Below are positions 29,402 through 40,137 of a stretch of 64,000 nt of DNA, piece after piece. Both the position numbers and the translations under genes were made by a program. The notes beneath the pieces were generated by a model that worked only from the letters and a program-made list of their open reading frames with translations, was not told where the DNA came from and did not search any database. Origin of the DNA: Alphaproteobacteria bacterium (GTDB lineage Bacteria > Pseudomonadota > Alphaproteobacteria > JANQMY01); NCBI GenBank assembly GCA_028289425.1, contig JANQPL010000011.1:62001-126000 (forward strand), read 5' to 3'. Within the stretch, counting starts at the first letter, position 1. Each line of letters starts with the position of its first letter.

Positions 29402-29836
29402 TTAGGCGACCGCAGCGGACCGCGTTGCGCCGCGCGCTGCACGAAGGCCCAAGAACACAAGCAACCCGATCGGGCCGAACAGGAAGGTCAGCGCCAAACA
29501 GGGCAGCACCAGCAAATGTGGTATGCGCTCGTCGCGTGCGACGCGCACTTCCCAGGCGCCGATGAACAAATCGAACGCCAAAAAATGCACCCACCCGGCA
29601 AGCGCCGTTTCGGGCTGATCGAACAGTGCCATCACATTGGCGAGCGTATCGAAGCCGCCGTCGGCACCCGCCCAATAGACCAGGATCAAGGCCGTATAGC
29701 CCACGGACAAAATTAGCGGGATCAAAATGCCGGCAATGCCGTCCGCCCATTTAGGGGCCAGGGGCGATGCCACCAGAACCGCCCACCCTGCCAAGGCCGT
29801 TAAGTTCGCAAACCTGAAAATGGTATCGATATCCAT
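29402..29836 (-). CDS. ABA4-like (DUF4281) membrane protein
   Basis: 144 residues, four membrane segments. The block LAGWVHFLAFDLFIGAWEVRVARDERIPHLLVLPCLALTFLFGPIGLLVFLGLR is diagnostic of the ABA4-like family. In plants ABA4 is needed for neoxanthin formation; bacterial members are uncharacterised and there is no carotenoid gene nearby. ATG 29836 is preceded by AGGAG. It is divergent from a TetR gene with three operator-like repeats between. Confidence 0.85.
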   Translation of the reverse strand: MDIDTIFRFANLTALAGWAVLVASPLAPKWADGIAGILIPLILSVGYTALILVYWAGADGGFDTLANVMALFDQPETALAGWVHFLAFDLFIGAWEVRVARDERIPHLLVLPCLALTFLFGPIGLLVFLGLRAARGATRSAAVA

Positions 29837-29863
29837 CGTCTAGCTCCTGTTTCCCATCGAATC

Positions 29864-29931
29864 TTGACAATGTCAGGATCAAAAATAAGATGAATCTTGA
29901 CAGTGTCAAGCAAATATTTTGACAACGTCAA
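29864..29931. promoter_or_regulatory. Three operator-like palindromes between ABA4-like gene and tetR
   Basis: Copies of TTGACA-n-TGTCAA: TTGACAATGTCAG (29864-29876), TTGACAGTGTCAA (29897-29909) and TTGACAACGTCAA (29919-29931). Their centres are 33 and 22 bp apart, about three and two helical turns. They fill the gap between two divergent genes and are probably the binding sites of the TetR protein encoded at 29954. They would then control both that gene and the 29836-27944 run. Confidence 0.7.
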
Positions 29932-29953
29932 GATTAAGCGCTAGCAAGAGCGC

Positions 29954-30580
29954 ATGAGCAAAACAGAAACGACAAAAAAGCCAACAAAAGCAGGAACTTA
30001 TCATCATGGTGATTTGCGGGCAGCCCTGTTGGAAGCGGCTGAAACCGTGCTGGAAGAGAATGGCATTGAAGGGTTTTCGCTGCGCGCCGTCGCCAAGCAA
30101 GCCGGGGTCAGCCACGCGGCCCCCGCCCATCATTTTGGCGACACCGCGGGTTTGCTAACGGCGCTGGCAGCCGTCGGATATCAGCGCTTCATGGCCGCTC
30201 AGGAAGCGCGCCAAGCCAATGCAGAAAAAAACGCTTCCTCGCAAATGCAGGCATTGGGATTGGGCTATGTGGACTTTGCGCTCCAACATCCCGCCTTGTT
30301 TCGATTGGTGTTTTCATCGGACCGCACCAATTACGAGGACGAGACCCTTGCCAAACCCGCCAACCAAGCATTCGAGAAATTGGTCGACGGCACGCGAAAT
30401 GTCGCCGGTATTGATCCCTACACAGATAACGAAGCCATGATCGACGTTCTGGCGGCGTGGGCCATGGTGCACGGGCTTGCGGATCTATTGAACGCCGGGC
30501 GCTTGGGGCCATTGCAGCGCATGTCCGATGCGGAGCGCGAGGAAGTCATCAAGAAAATCGTGGGCCGTCTAAGAAGGTAG
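29954..30580 (+). CDS. TetR family regulator with WHG-type C-terminal domain
   Basis: 208 residues. HTH: GDLRAALLEAAETVLEENGIEGFSLRAVAKQAGVSHAAPAHHFGDTAGLL. The C-terminal part (FALQHPALFRLVFSS ... AWAMVHGLADLLNAGRLG) is the TetR_C_13 (WHG) domain. Repressors of this group usually sit next to their targets, here the divergent ABA4-like operon. The three palindromes upstream, the nearest centred 29 bp before the ATG, should also give autoregulation. Confidence 0.92.
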   Translation: MSKTETTKKPTKAGTYHHGDLRAALLEAAETVLEENGIEGFSLRAVAKQAGVSHAAPAHHFGDTAGLLTALAAVGYQRFMAAQEARQANAEKNASSQMQALGLGYVDFALQHPALFRLVFSSDRTNYEDETLAKPANQAFEKLVDGTRNVAGIDPYTDNEAMIDVLAAWAMVHGLADLLNAGRLGPLQRMSDAEREEVIKKIVGRLRR

Positions 30581-30701
30581 CCTCGAGGCCTTCAGGGCAG
30601 TTCCTTTGTTCAATGTGCTTGCCAACGGGTATTTGTGCTAAGTAGGTGCATAGAAGGATTGCTAGAAAACAGAGCCGACAATCGGCCGGAGGAGTCAGTC
30701 C

Positions 30702-32923
<2,222 letters not shown>

Positions 32924-32938
32924 GCTAGAGCGCCGCTC

Positions 32939-34063
32939 TTACCCCTCCGCAGCCACGGACGGCAGGCCCATGGCCAAGCGACCGGTAAAGTGCTGCTGCT
33001 TTTTCTCCGGCAGCGGATGGAATTGGCCGCCATGGGCATCGCGCAACAGACGTTCCAGTCCCGTCTTGCGGAACAAACCCGTGCCGCCGGTGGCTTCCAG
33101 CGCCTTTTCGGCCGCGGCGATCACATGATTGGCGCAGATGGTTTTACGCACCAACACATCGCTTGCAATCTGTTCGCTCGGCGTGAAGGAAAAATCATCA
33201 CACAGATCGATCATCGAGTCGCAAGCGATCTGAGCGGTGGTAAGCAGGTTCACCATTTCACCAAGCAAGAAGGGTGTCGCCGGATCGCCAGATTTTTTCT
33301 TGGCACGGTCCATGGCGATGACGGCGGCCGCTTCCGCAACCCCCACATAGGCCGACATCACCAACGGCATGGCAACCGTGACGATCACGGCGAACGCCAT
33401 ATGGAAAGGCCCGCGCGGGCGCTTCATGCCGATGGCCTCTTCCGGCACAAACACGTCTTCGAAACGCATGGTTTGCGAGCCGGTGGAGCGCATGGTCATG
33501 GTTTGCCAATCGTCCATCAACGTCACCCCGTCCTGCTTGATCGGCAGGGGGAAGTGCAATACTGACGGGCCGTCTTCTGGACAATCATAAGCACAGGATG
33601 TGACCGCAATGTCGCCCACGGGCGAGCCGCTGCCAAAGGGCTTAACGGCCGAAATGCGATAACCGCCCTCCACTTTGGCAGCGGTGCCATTGGAGTCGAG
33701 CCAGTCATTGGCGCCTGTGCTCACAAGCACCATCTCACCAGCCGCGACTTTCTCCAGCAACGCTTTGCCGGGCTTGCCGTCTTGATGATTTTTGCGCGCC
33801 GCGCTCACCAGGTGCTGATGCATGGACACGGCAAGCGCCGTCGACGGACAATAATGGGCAAGGCCACGCAGGAACGCACACATGTCCCGATGGCTTGCAC
33901 CGCCTCCACCCAGGTCTTCCGGCACCAGCGCCGAAAACACCTTATGGGATTTCAGCACGTTGTAATTTTCATAGACGAAGGCGTCATTCTGTTCCATCTC
34001 GGCCGAGGCTTTTGCAAAACCGGGTCCGACCTTGTCGAGAATGTCTGTCAGCTGAATGGTCAT
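32939..34063 (-). CDS. Acyl-CoA dehydrogenase family flavoprotein
   Basis: 374 residues. N-terminal helical domain, middle beta domain (VSTGANDWLDSNGTAAKVEGGYRISAVKPFGSGSPVGDIAVTSC) and C-terminal type-2 domain (EKALEATGGTGLFRKTGLERLLRDAHGGQFHPLPEKKQQ). This layout fits the acyl-CoA dehydrogenase superfamily but also the flavin-dependent hydroxylases of that fold (DszC/HpaB-like). I cannot place the catalytic Glu of true dehydrogenases, so activity is open. It is followed by ~35 bp and precedes nothing on its strand except the window's convergent monooxygenase. Confidence 0.82.
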   Translation of the reverse strand: MTIQLTDILDKVGPGFAKASAEMEQNDAFVYENYNVLKSHKVFSALVPEDLGGGGASHRDMCAFLRGLAHYCPSTALAVSMHQHLVSAARKNHQDGKPGKALLEKVAAGEMVLVSTGANDWLDSNGTAAKVEGGYRISAVKPFGSGSPVGDIAVTSCAYDCPEDGPSVLHFPLPIKQDGVTLMDDWQTMTMRSTGSQTMRFEDVFVPEEAIGMKRPRGPFHMAFAVIVTVAMPLVMSAYVGVAEAAAVIAMDRAKKKSGDPATPFLLGEMVNLLTTAQIACDSMIDLCDDFSFTPSEQIASDVLVRKTICANHVIAAAEKALEATGGTGLFRKTGLERLLRDAHGGQFHPLPEKKQQHFTGRLAMGLPSVAAEG

Positions 34064-34098
34064 GGCATCTCTCCTGATAAGCCGCGCGGAACGCGGCC

Positions 34099-34344
34099 TT
34101 AACTTGCCTTCTTTAAGTCACTGCCGGGCTTACCACCCGCCATTTCATGCACGGCGGCTGCTGTGAGCGTTTGGCCGCCGATCGCCCAATCGCCCTGCTC
34201 CACCTCTTGGATGCGCACCCAGGTGACGGGGCGCATGGCTTCGCCTTCCACCGCGACCATGGCGTCGGTCACTCTCTCGATGATCTCCTGCTTCTGGTCT
34301 TGGGTGAAGACATCTTTGATCACATCAACGGTTACCAATGGCAT
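34099..34344 (-). CDS. 4-oxalocrotonate tautomerase family protein
   Basis: 81 residues beginning [30 protein letters not shown]. After Met removal the N-terminal proline is the general base of tautomerases. [16 protein letters not shown] is also typical. Family members tautomerise 2-hydroxymuconate or related enols, often in aromatic catabolism. It is 35 bp upstream of the acyl-CoA dehydrogenase-fold gene on the same strand, likely an operon, and divergent from the HxlR regulator. Confidence 0.88.
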   Translation of the reverse strand: MPLVTVDVIKDVFTQDQKQEIIERVTDAMVAVEGEAMRPVTWVRIQEVEQGDWAIGGQTLTAAAVHEMAGGKPGSDLKKAS

Positions 34345-34465
34345 TTTACTCTCTCCTTTGTTTGCGCCGGAGACCGTCTCCGGTGTTGCGCAAACAGATA
34401 GGGTGAGCCCCCCGATCCCTAAAGTTCAGGGATTGAAGCAACCCACTACACATTCTAAAGTAAGC

Positions 34466-34484
34466 AACTTCACGTTTTGAAGTT
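34466..34484. promoter_or_regulatory. Inverted repeat upstream of the HxlR gene
   Basis: AACTTCA (34466-34472) and TGAAGTT (34478-34484) around five bases, 33 bp before the HxlR start and between divergent genes. It is a reasonable HxlR operator for both the regulator and the tautomerase operon. Confidence 0.5.
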
Positions 34485-34517
34485 ACGCTTGAACCTGCTG
34501 ATTTCAGAGGAATTCCA

Positions 34518-35216
34518 ATGCGTTACGGCCAGTTTTGCCCCATCGCCAAAGCCACGGAAATCTTGGGCGAGAAGTGGACGGTGCTAATCATCCGCGAATT
34601 CCTCATGGGCGCCCGGCGCTTCAACGAGCTGCAGCGGGGCCTGGGATTGATCTCACCGGCACTGCTGACAAGCCGCCTGAAGATGCTCGAGGAACAAGGC
34701 ATCATCGTTAAACGCAAAATTACCGGCCAGAAAGGCTACGAATACTTTCCAACGGAAGCCTGCGAACAATTGCTGCCCGTATTGGTCGCCATGGGCGAAT
34801 GGGGATTGTGTTGGGCCAAGCACAATCTGATCGACGAGGATTTCGACGTTGAGTTTTTGATGCTGTATCTGGAGCGCAGCGTCGATCCGGACAAACTTGT
34901 CGGCGATGACGCGGTAATCCGCTTTGAGTTCACGGATCTGGAACAGCAGAATCTGTTTTGGTTGCTGGTGCACGATCAAAAGGTGGAATTGTGCGTGAAG
35001 GATCCCGGCCGCGAAGTGGATGTGTTCTTTAAGGGCACCGTCCGTACCATGACGGATGTGTGGATGGGCGACAGGACCTATAAGGAGGCGATCAAGTCGG
35101 GTGACCTGTATGTGCATGGGCCCACCGCGTTGACGCGCAACATTTCATCCTGGCTTAAGCCCAGCATCTTCGGCGACTCGCCACGAACGCCGCAACCCGC
35201 GGCCGCCGCTTCATAG
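34518..35216 (+). CDS. HxlR-type regulator with C-terminal SCP2-like domain
   Basis: 232 residues. The winged-helix HxlR domain is at the N-terminus: CPIAKATEILGEKWTVLIIREFLMGARRFNELQRGLGLISPALLTSRLKMLEEQGII. The C-terminal ~100 residues (VELCVKDPGREVDVFFKGTVRTMTDVWMGDRTYKEAIKSGDLYVHGPTALTRNISSWL) look like an SCP2 sterol/lipid-binding fold. This suggests ligand sensing of a lipid or acyl compound. Divergent from the tautomerase/flavoprotein pair. Confidence 0.88.
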   Translation: MRYGQFCPIAKATEILGEKWTVLIIREFLMGARRFNELQRGLGLISPALLTSRLKMLEEQGIIVKRKITGQKGYEYFPTEACEQLLPVLVAMGEWGLCWAKHNLIDEDFDVEFLMLYLERSVDPDKLVGDDAVIRFEFTDLEQQNLFWLLVHDQKVELCVKDPGREVDVFFKGTVRTMTDVWMGDRTYKEAIKSGDLYVHGPTALTRNISSWLKPSIFGDSPRTPQPAAAAS

Positions 35217-35325
35217 ATGTGGCGGGATAAGGGGGATGATTGTCTGGGACCGTGCCATTGAATAGTGCACAACCGCGACCATCTTGCAGGGCTCCAGCAA
35301 AGTGCACAAAAAGGGGGACGAGACG

Positions 35326-35913
35326 ATGACGTTACCGACCATCTCCACCGCCACGGCCGACGACCGGGAGCGCGTCTTTCAAACCATTACGCTTGGCTTC
35401 TCGGCGGACCCGGTGAGCCGCTGGATTTGGCCCGAGGCGGCCGACTACCTCAAATACATGCGCGCCTTCGCGGAAGCGTTTGGCGGCCGCGCCTTCGACA
35501 GCAATTCCGCTTATTTCGCAAATGATTGCGGCGCTGCGGCGCTTTGGTTGGCGCCCGGCACCGACCCGGACGGTGATGCGATCGAGCGGATCATGGCAGA
35601 AAGCGTCCGTGAAGAAATCGCCGAAGACGTTGAAAAATTCCTTGGCGCCATGGATAAGTTTCACCCCCATGACGAACCGTGCTGGTACCTGCCGCTGATT
35701 GCGGCAGACCCCGCCTTTATCGGTCAGGGGTTGGGCGCCGCATTGATGAAGCACGCCCTGCAGCGCTGCGATGAAGATGGGGTGATCGCCTATTTGGAAT
35801 CATCGAACCCACGCAACATCTCGCTTTATCAGCGCCATGGGTTCGAGGTCATGGGCGAAATTCAAGAAGGCTCCTCACCGGTCATGACACCCATGATCCG
35901 GCAAGCAAGCTAG
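35326..35913 (+). CDS. GNAT family N-acetyltransferase (paralogue)
   Basis: 195 residues from ATG 35326 (MTLPTIS), preceded by GGGGGACGAG; the frame is open from 35284. Acetyl-CoA site WYLPLIAADPAFIGQGLGAALMKHALQRCD, then AYLESSNPRNISLYQRHGFE. It is strikingly similar to the GNAT at 30702 along its whole length (e.g. TITLGFSADPVSRWIWPEA against TITLGFSTDPVQRWIWPEA). The two are a duplicated pair 4 kb apart. Substrate unknown. Confidence 0.9.
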   Translation: MTLPTISTATADDRERVFQTITLGFSADPVSRWIWPEAADYLKYMRAFAEAFGGRAFDSNSAYFANDCGAAALWLAPGTDPDGDAIERIMAESVREEIAEDVEKFLGAMDKFHPHDEPCWYLPLIAADPAFIGQGLGAALMKHALQRCDEDGVIAYLESSNPRNISLYQRHGFEVMGEIQEGSSPVMTPMIRQAS

Positions 35914-35969
35914 TAAAACAAAGAAGAAGCCGTATTTAAGCGTTACCCGGTCGATCGTGCGATCGCGCT

Positions 35970-36557
35970 TTACTGTATATTGAACGCGTCCATGAACGCG
36001 CCGGCGCTGGGGGCTTGGCCGTGGCCTTGTCCATGACCACCACCGTTCGCGCTTCCCAAGGCACCGAAATCGCCACTGCTGATGGTCGACGAAATCTCGC
36101 CGACGAACGCGCTGTACTCGCTGGTCGGGGACGGCGCACCGTCATTGGTTTCAGGGCCGCCCGTAATCGTCTTGGCAACGCCCACATCATACGAATTGGC
36201 AATCGCGCCAGGTCCCGTCATGGAGAGCAAGCCGTCATCCATCAAGAAGCCGCCGTCCAGACCGATAGAGTCGCTGTTCGCCCCGGTGCCACTGACCCCT
36301 AGAATAGTAAGGTTGTTGCCATTTTCCGGATTGGGATCGTTCACCATCCGTTTGGGCACATCCTCAATTTCGATGGACGCGGTGTGGGCACTGGCATCAG
36401 GGTCCGTGTTTTCCTCAACGGCCACACTGCCGTCCACCAAGAGAGACGCCGTCCCGTTTTGGCCTTTGAAGGTCAGAATATCTTGTGCCAGGGCCGGCCC
36501 GGCGAGAAGTGAAAACACCGCCGTGGCAAACAGCCAGGATGAGTTGCGCACACTCAT
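35970..36557 (-). CDS. Exported protein of unknown function
   Basis: 195 residues. A clear signal peptide (SSWLFATAVFSLLAGPALA) is followed by a Gly/Asn/Asp/Ser-rich acidic sequence of low complexity, without membrane segments or cysteines. The C-terminus has a GGGHGQGHGQAPSAG stretch that could bind metal. I recognise no family. Monocistronic on the minus strand, convergent with the GNAT gene. Confidence 0.65.
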   Translation of the reverse strand: MSVRNSSWLFATAVFSLLAGPALAQDILTFKGQNGTASLLVDGSVAVEENTDPDASAHTASIEIEDVPKRMVNDPNPENGNNLTILGVSGTGANSDSIGLDGGFLMDDGLLSMTGPGAIANSYDVGVAKTITGGPETNDGAPSPTSEYSAFVGEISSTISSGDFGALGSANGGGHGQGHGQAPSAGAFMDAFNIQ

Positions 36558-36738
36558 CGCGTTACCTCAGTCAATACGAATCCCAAACTAAACTAGTCGT
36601 ACCCCAACAACATGGTTAAGAAAACCTCAACGAGACGATTTGGACGGCAATTCCCTTTAAATCCGATGGACATGCTTAATTTTGGTCCGCGCCGTCGCTG
36701 ACCCCGCGTAACCGAATGGCGGATTTCAAACGAAGCGC

Positions 36739-36793
36739 TTGACAACTCTCCCCATATATATAACCATATTGTTATGGAACAAATTGGTTATAT
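36739..36793 (+). promoter_or_regulatory. Promoter and operator-like repeat of the arsR-SRPBCC pair
   Basis: TTGACA at 36739-36744 is a -35 match, followed by an A/T-rich stretch. An inverted repeat with nine-base perfect arms ATATAACCA (36758-36766) and TGGTTATAT (36785-36793) runs into the ATG at 36792. Binding of the ArsR protein here would block transcription or translation start. Confidence 0.55.
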
Positions 36794-37142
36794 GACGGCT
36801 CCGCCTAATCTGGATGCCATTTTTTCGGCACTGGCGGACGGCACACGGCGGGACATCCTGTCTCGGCTGGCAGAAGGCCAAGCCTCCGTCACCGAATTGG
36901 CGGCGCCGTTCAAGATCAGCCAGCCGGCGGTGTCGAAGCACTTGAAAGTGCTGGAACGGGCCGGCCTGATCGAACGGGACGTGGACGAACAACGGCGGCC
37001 CGCCCGGTTGCGCGCCGAAAATATGGCGGCCGCCGTCGATTGGCTCGCCAATTTCAAAGAGTTTTGGGGAAAGAGTTTCGAACAGCTCGACGACCTGCTC
37101 ATCGAACTCAAACAGTCGGAAGCGAAGGACAAAAACTTATGA
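36792..37142 (+). CDS. ArsR family winged-helix regulator
   Basis: 116 residues from ATG 36792 (MTAPPNLDAIFSALADGTRRDILSRL); an ATG at 36774 adds six atypical residues. The HTH is ASVTELAAPFKISQPAVSKHLKVLERAGLIERD. There is no metal-binding ELCV-type cysteine motif. This matches the class of ArsR regulators paired with SRPBCC (AHSA1) proteins rather than a metal sensor. The stop overlaps the next start (ATGA). Confidence 0.92.
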   Translation: MTAPPNLDAIFSALADGTRRDILSRLAEGQASVTELAAPFKISQPAVSKHLKVLERAGLIERDVDEQRRPARLRAENMAAAVDWLANFKEFWGKSFEQLDDLLIELKQSEAKDKNL

Positions 37143-37639
37143 GTGACTTGCCGGAATATGTTCTCGACCGGGAATTCGATGCGCCCCGCGCGCTGGTGTG
37201 GCGCACCTGGACCGAACCGGAATTGCTGGCGCGTTGGTATGGGCCCAATGTGGAAACCATCATCCACAAATTCGATCTGAAGCCCGGCGGACTGTGGCTC
37301 AACGAAATGAAAATGGGCGAGATGTCCGATCTCAGCCGCAGCGAATTCCAAGAAGTGGTGCCGCAAGACAAGATCGTCTGGCACCAGTCCTCCACCGACG
37401 CGGACTGGAACATCATCTCCAATCCCATGATGCCCGATTGGCCGAAGGTGGTCGCCACCACGGTCACCTTCGAAGACAAAGGCACCAAGACATTCGTTCA
37501 ATTGAAATGGGTGCCCCATAAGGCAACCGAGGCGGAGATCGCCTGCTTTGCCGGCGCGATGGAACGGTTCGGCTCCGGTTGGGGTGCGGGCTACCAGATC
37601 ATCGACGAAATCCTGGCGGAATTGCAGGCGGGCAAGTAG
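37139..37639 (+). CDS. SRPBCC (AHSA1/START-like) domain protein
   Basis: 166 residues. LDREFDAPRALVWRTWTEPELLARWYGP is the diagnostic N-terminus of activator-of-Hsp90 homologue-type SRPBCC proteins, which form a deep ligand-binding cavity. GWGAGYQIIDEILAEL is the C-terminal helix. The natural ligand is unknown. Translationally coupled to the upstream ArsR gene, a very common pairing in bacteria. Confidence 0.92.
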   Translation: MSDLPEYVLDREFDAPRALVWRTWTEPELLARWYGPNVETIIHKFDLKPGGLWLNEMKMGEMSDLSRSEFQEVVPQDKIVWHQSSTDADWNIISNPMMPDWPKVVATTVTFEDKGTKTFVQLKWVPHKATEAEIACFAGAMERFGSGWGAGYQIIDEILAELQAGK

Positions 37640-37696
37640 AGCGGCGTACCCGGTCAATCGGTGGCAGGGCAACCTTATGTTGCCCTGCCGATCCAC

Positions 37697-38137
37697 TTAC
37701 GCGGCAATGCTTCTGAGCATCCACTTCGCCGACCGGTGTTTGGTCAAGCTGTCGGCGACAAAGCCGGCGACGACTTCGTCTCCCGCTTCATTGGCAGCGG
37801 CCAATGAGGCCGACAAAGCCCGCTCGACGGCCGCGTGTCCGTCCACCAGATCCCGGACCATGTCCGTGGCATTCGCGTCGTATTTGACCGGACCCAAATC
37901 GTTCCCGGACTGAATATCTTCCAGCGAGAGGGTCACTTTCTGGTCCAAGCCCCGGATGAGTTCGGCGACCGTGTCGATCTGATCCTTGAGGGCCTCATAT
38001 TGCTCTTCGAACAATTGATGCAGCGAGACAAAGTTCGGCCCGTCCACATTCCAGTGATAGTTCTGGGTTTTGTAGTAAAGCGCGTAGCTGTTATTTAGCA
38101 CTGCGGTAAGCGAGGTGGCGACAGTGTTGTTATCCAT
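37697..38137 (-). CDS. dps: Dps/ferritin-like DNA-binding stress protein
   Basis: 146 residues from ATG 38137, which has AAGGAGCAG before it; the frame is open to 38272. Ferroxidase-centre residues are in YYKTQNYHWNVDGPNFVSLHQLFEEQYEALKDQIDTVAELIRGLD. Dps dodecamers store iron using peroxide and protect DNA. The N-terminal tail is short and not lysine-rich, so non-specific DNA binding may be weak. Divergent from the 2OG oxygenase gene. Confidence 0.92.
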   Translation of the reverse strand: MDNNTVATSLTAVLNNSYALYYKTQNYHWNVDGPNFVSLHQLFEEQYEALKDQIDTVAELIRGLDQKVTLSLEDIQSGNDLGPVKYDANATDMVRDLVDGHAAVERALSASLAAANEAGDEVVAGFVADSLTKHRSAKWMLRSIAA

Positions 38138-38349
38138 GACTCTGCTCCTTTTCTTGAAAATCGCCATTGTCATGGAGATAGGGGTCTGCCGCCTTCCGTT
38201 GAAATCGATTGTTTCTATGGCACCGATTGACCCCGGCAATCTTGACGCCGCCGGCGACCGTCGATCACTCACAGCTTGTGACCAAAACCAATTCTGGTAT
38301 TGATGAAGCCCTTCATTACTGGTGGCTGTGCTTTGTTGGAGACCGGACC

Positions 38350-39255
38350 ATGGGTTTTGCCTACCTGTTGGACAAGATCAATCGCCATGAATTTGAGTCA
38401 ATTCCATTCAAGCACTTAGAAATAAACGACTTTTTCGAACAAGCCCATTTCGAGGAGATAACTGCTTCGCCGGAAGTACAGATAGGCATCACAAAGAATG
38501 ACGCCGACCTCATCGACCGTCTGGTGGCACTGGGGTTTGAACCGATAGAGTTTCCCGGCACCACACAGGACATCAATGCGTATCTCGGCTGGCGGGCAGG
38601 CCGGACGAAGCATCACAATCTGACAATATGCGAAGGTTTCGGCATTACTTTCCGATTGAGTACGCCGAAAACGCCGTTGCTGGCCGATTTGAATGAGTTT
38701 TTCCGCTCGGACGATTTTGTTGACTGTATTGCCGACAAGTTTGGCGTCGATCGAACCGCGACTTATCTCGACAACGGTCTACAAAAGTATCTGGACGGTT
38801 ATGAGATTAGTCCGCATCCGGATATTCGCAAAAAGGCCCTGACCTATATGATCAACGCCAATCCGGGCACGAATTCCGAAATGGAGAATTTTCATACCCA
38901 CTACATGATTTTTGCGGACGAATATAAGTATGTACAGGAGTATTGGCGGTACAATCCCGACAGCGATCGTTGCTGGGTTCCCTGGCATTGGTGCCGGACG
39001 GTCAAGCAGCAAACCAAAAACAATAGCTTAGTGATGTTTTCACCGTCCGATCAGACGCTTCACGCCATTCGCACCAAGTACGATCATCTCATTGCACAAC
39101 GCACCCAGTTTTACGGAAACCTTTGGTATCACGAAGACCCGGCGTTGACGAAGCCAAGTTGGAGCGACTACGTCATCTCCCCGTCGCCCGAGGAGCGAAA
39201 CTTCATCCCGTTCAAGCAAAGGCTAAGGCGACTCAAGGCGCTGTTGTCGCCCTAA
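38350..39255 (+). CDS. 2-oxoglutarate/Fe(II) oxygenase-like protein
   Basis: 301 residues from ATG 38350 (MGFAYLLDK), preceded by GGAGACCGG; the frame opens at 38209. The His-x-Asp...His iron site is probably H156-P-D158 (EISPHPDIRKKALTYMINAN) and H238 (DQTLHAIRTKYDHL). R251 (AQRTQFYG) would bind 2-oxoglutarate. Overall it resembles prolyl-4-hydroxylase-type oxygenases. Codon use is less GC-rich than its surroundings. Its stop overlaps that of the convergent methyltransferase by 4 bp, and the two may be transferred together. Confidence 0.72.
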   Translation: MGFAYLLDKINRHEFESIPFKHLEINDFFEQAHFEEITASPEVQIGITKNDADLIDRLVALGFEPIEFPGTTQDINAYLGWRAGRTKHHNLTICEGFGITFRLSTPKTPLLADLNEFFRSDDFVDCIADKFGVDRTATYLDNGLQKYLDGYEISPHPDIRKKALTYMINANPGTNSEMENFHTHYMIFADEYKYVQEYWRYNPDSDRCWVPWHWCRTVKQQTKNNSLVMFSPSDQTLHAIRTKYDHLIAQRTQFYGNLWYHEDPALTKPSWSDYVISPSPEERNFIPFKQRLRRLKALLSP

Positions 39256-40007
39256 TACTTGCCGCCGGTGACTGTTCGAAAAATCCGTCGCGCTTGATGA
39301 TACAATTGCGGGTTTCCTCTCAACCGATCGGCAATGTTCCTGGCCAGGCCAGGCTTGGCCTTTAGCCGGTGCAATGGCGCATCGCCAACGACCTGATAGA
39401 GTGCGCGCGCATCCATGACGGTTCCGTTTCCGCTCGGCTCTCGGATGAAGTAGCCGATTTGCAATGTTCGAATTCCGGTGCGTTCTTGCCAATCCTCGAA
39501 TGCGCGCTTCTCCGCTTCGTCCTCGCCGAGAAATTCATCAAACAGCAACAAACTGCCACTCTGCAAAAGAGGCGTAAGCCAGTCCAGCACCGTCGTTGTC
39601 GAACTGTAAAGATCCGCGTCTAGCGAAGCGAAGGCTACTTTCCCGACCCTTTGCGCCAACGCCTCCGTCAGTGACTCTTCGAAAAAGCCCTCGACGATTT
39701 CCACCCCTGAAATCTTCGGCGGCTCACAGGCAAACGCACCTACTTCAAGGCCCTCATAGGTCTCTTGCAGACCCTGGAACGAGTCGCAGGCGAAGATCTG
39801 TTTCTTGCCATTGTTATCGAAGTGCTTTTCCATTCGATCCGCCTCGCGGCGAATGACGCGCGTTGAAGCACCTTCGGCGACACCGAACTCCATGATGTGA
39901 CCAGGTATCTCGTAGGCGAGACCGACAACCATTCTAAGAATAGCAGCGCGCGACAGCAGGGCTGTTCTTGGGCTTACGAATTCCCAATCGGCATCTTGTT
40001 GCAACAT
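39252..40007 (-). CDS. TylF/MycF-type methyltransferase
   Basis: 251 residues from ATG 40007, with GAGGAG upstream; the frame extends to a TTG at 40022. SAM site IMEFGVAEGASTRV, followed by FACDSFQGLQETY and ASLDADLYSSTTTVLDWL, and acidic DEFLGED. These match the macrocin-O-methyltransferase (TylF/MycF) family, Mg-dependent sugar or small-molecule methylases. No polysaccharide or polyketide cluster is nearby, so the substrate is open. Confidence 0.82.
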   Translation of the reverse strand: MLQQDADWEFVSPRTALLSRAAILRMVVGLAYEIPGHIMEFGVAEGASTRVIRREADRMEKHFDNNGKKQIFACDSFQGLQETYEGLEVGAFACEPPKISGVEIVEGFFEESLTEALAQRVGKVAFASLDADLYSSTTTVLDWLTPLLQSGSLLLFDEFLGEDEAEKRAFEDWQERTGIRTLQIGYFIREPSGNGTVMDARALYQVVGDAPLHRLKAKPGLARNIADRLRGNPQLYHQARRIFRTVTGGKY

Positions 40008-40137
40008 AAACTCCTCACCCAAAACTTATCTGCGTCGTGCAATCCGCAGTGCCATCCATTCTATCTACAGCGCATGCGAATACCTAGCGGCCCCGCGTTC
40101 ACCTTCATCAGATCGCGTGTCACAAAACATCAGCACC

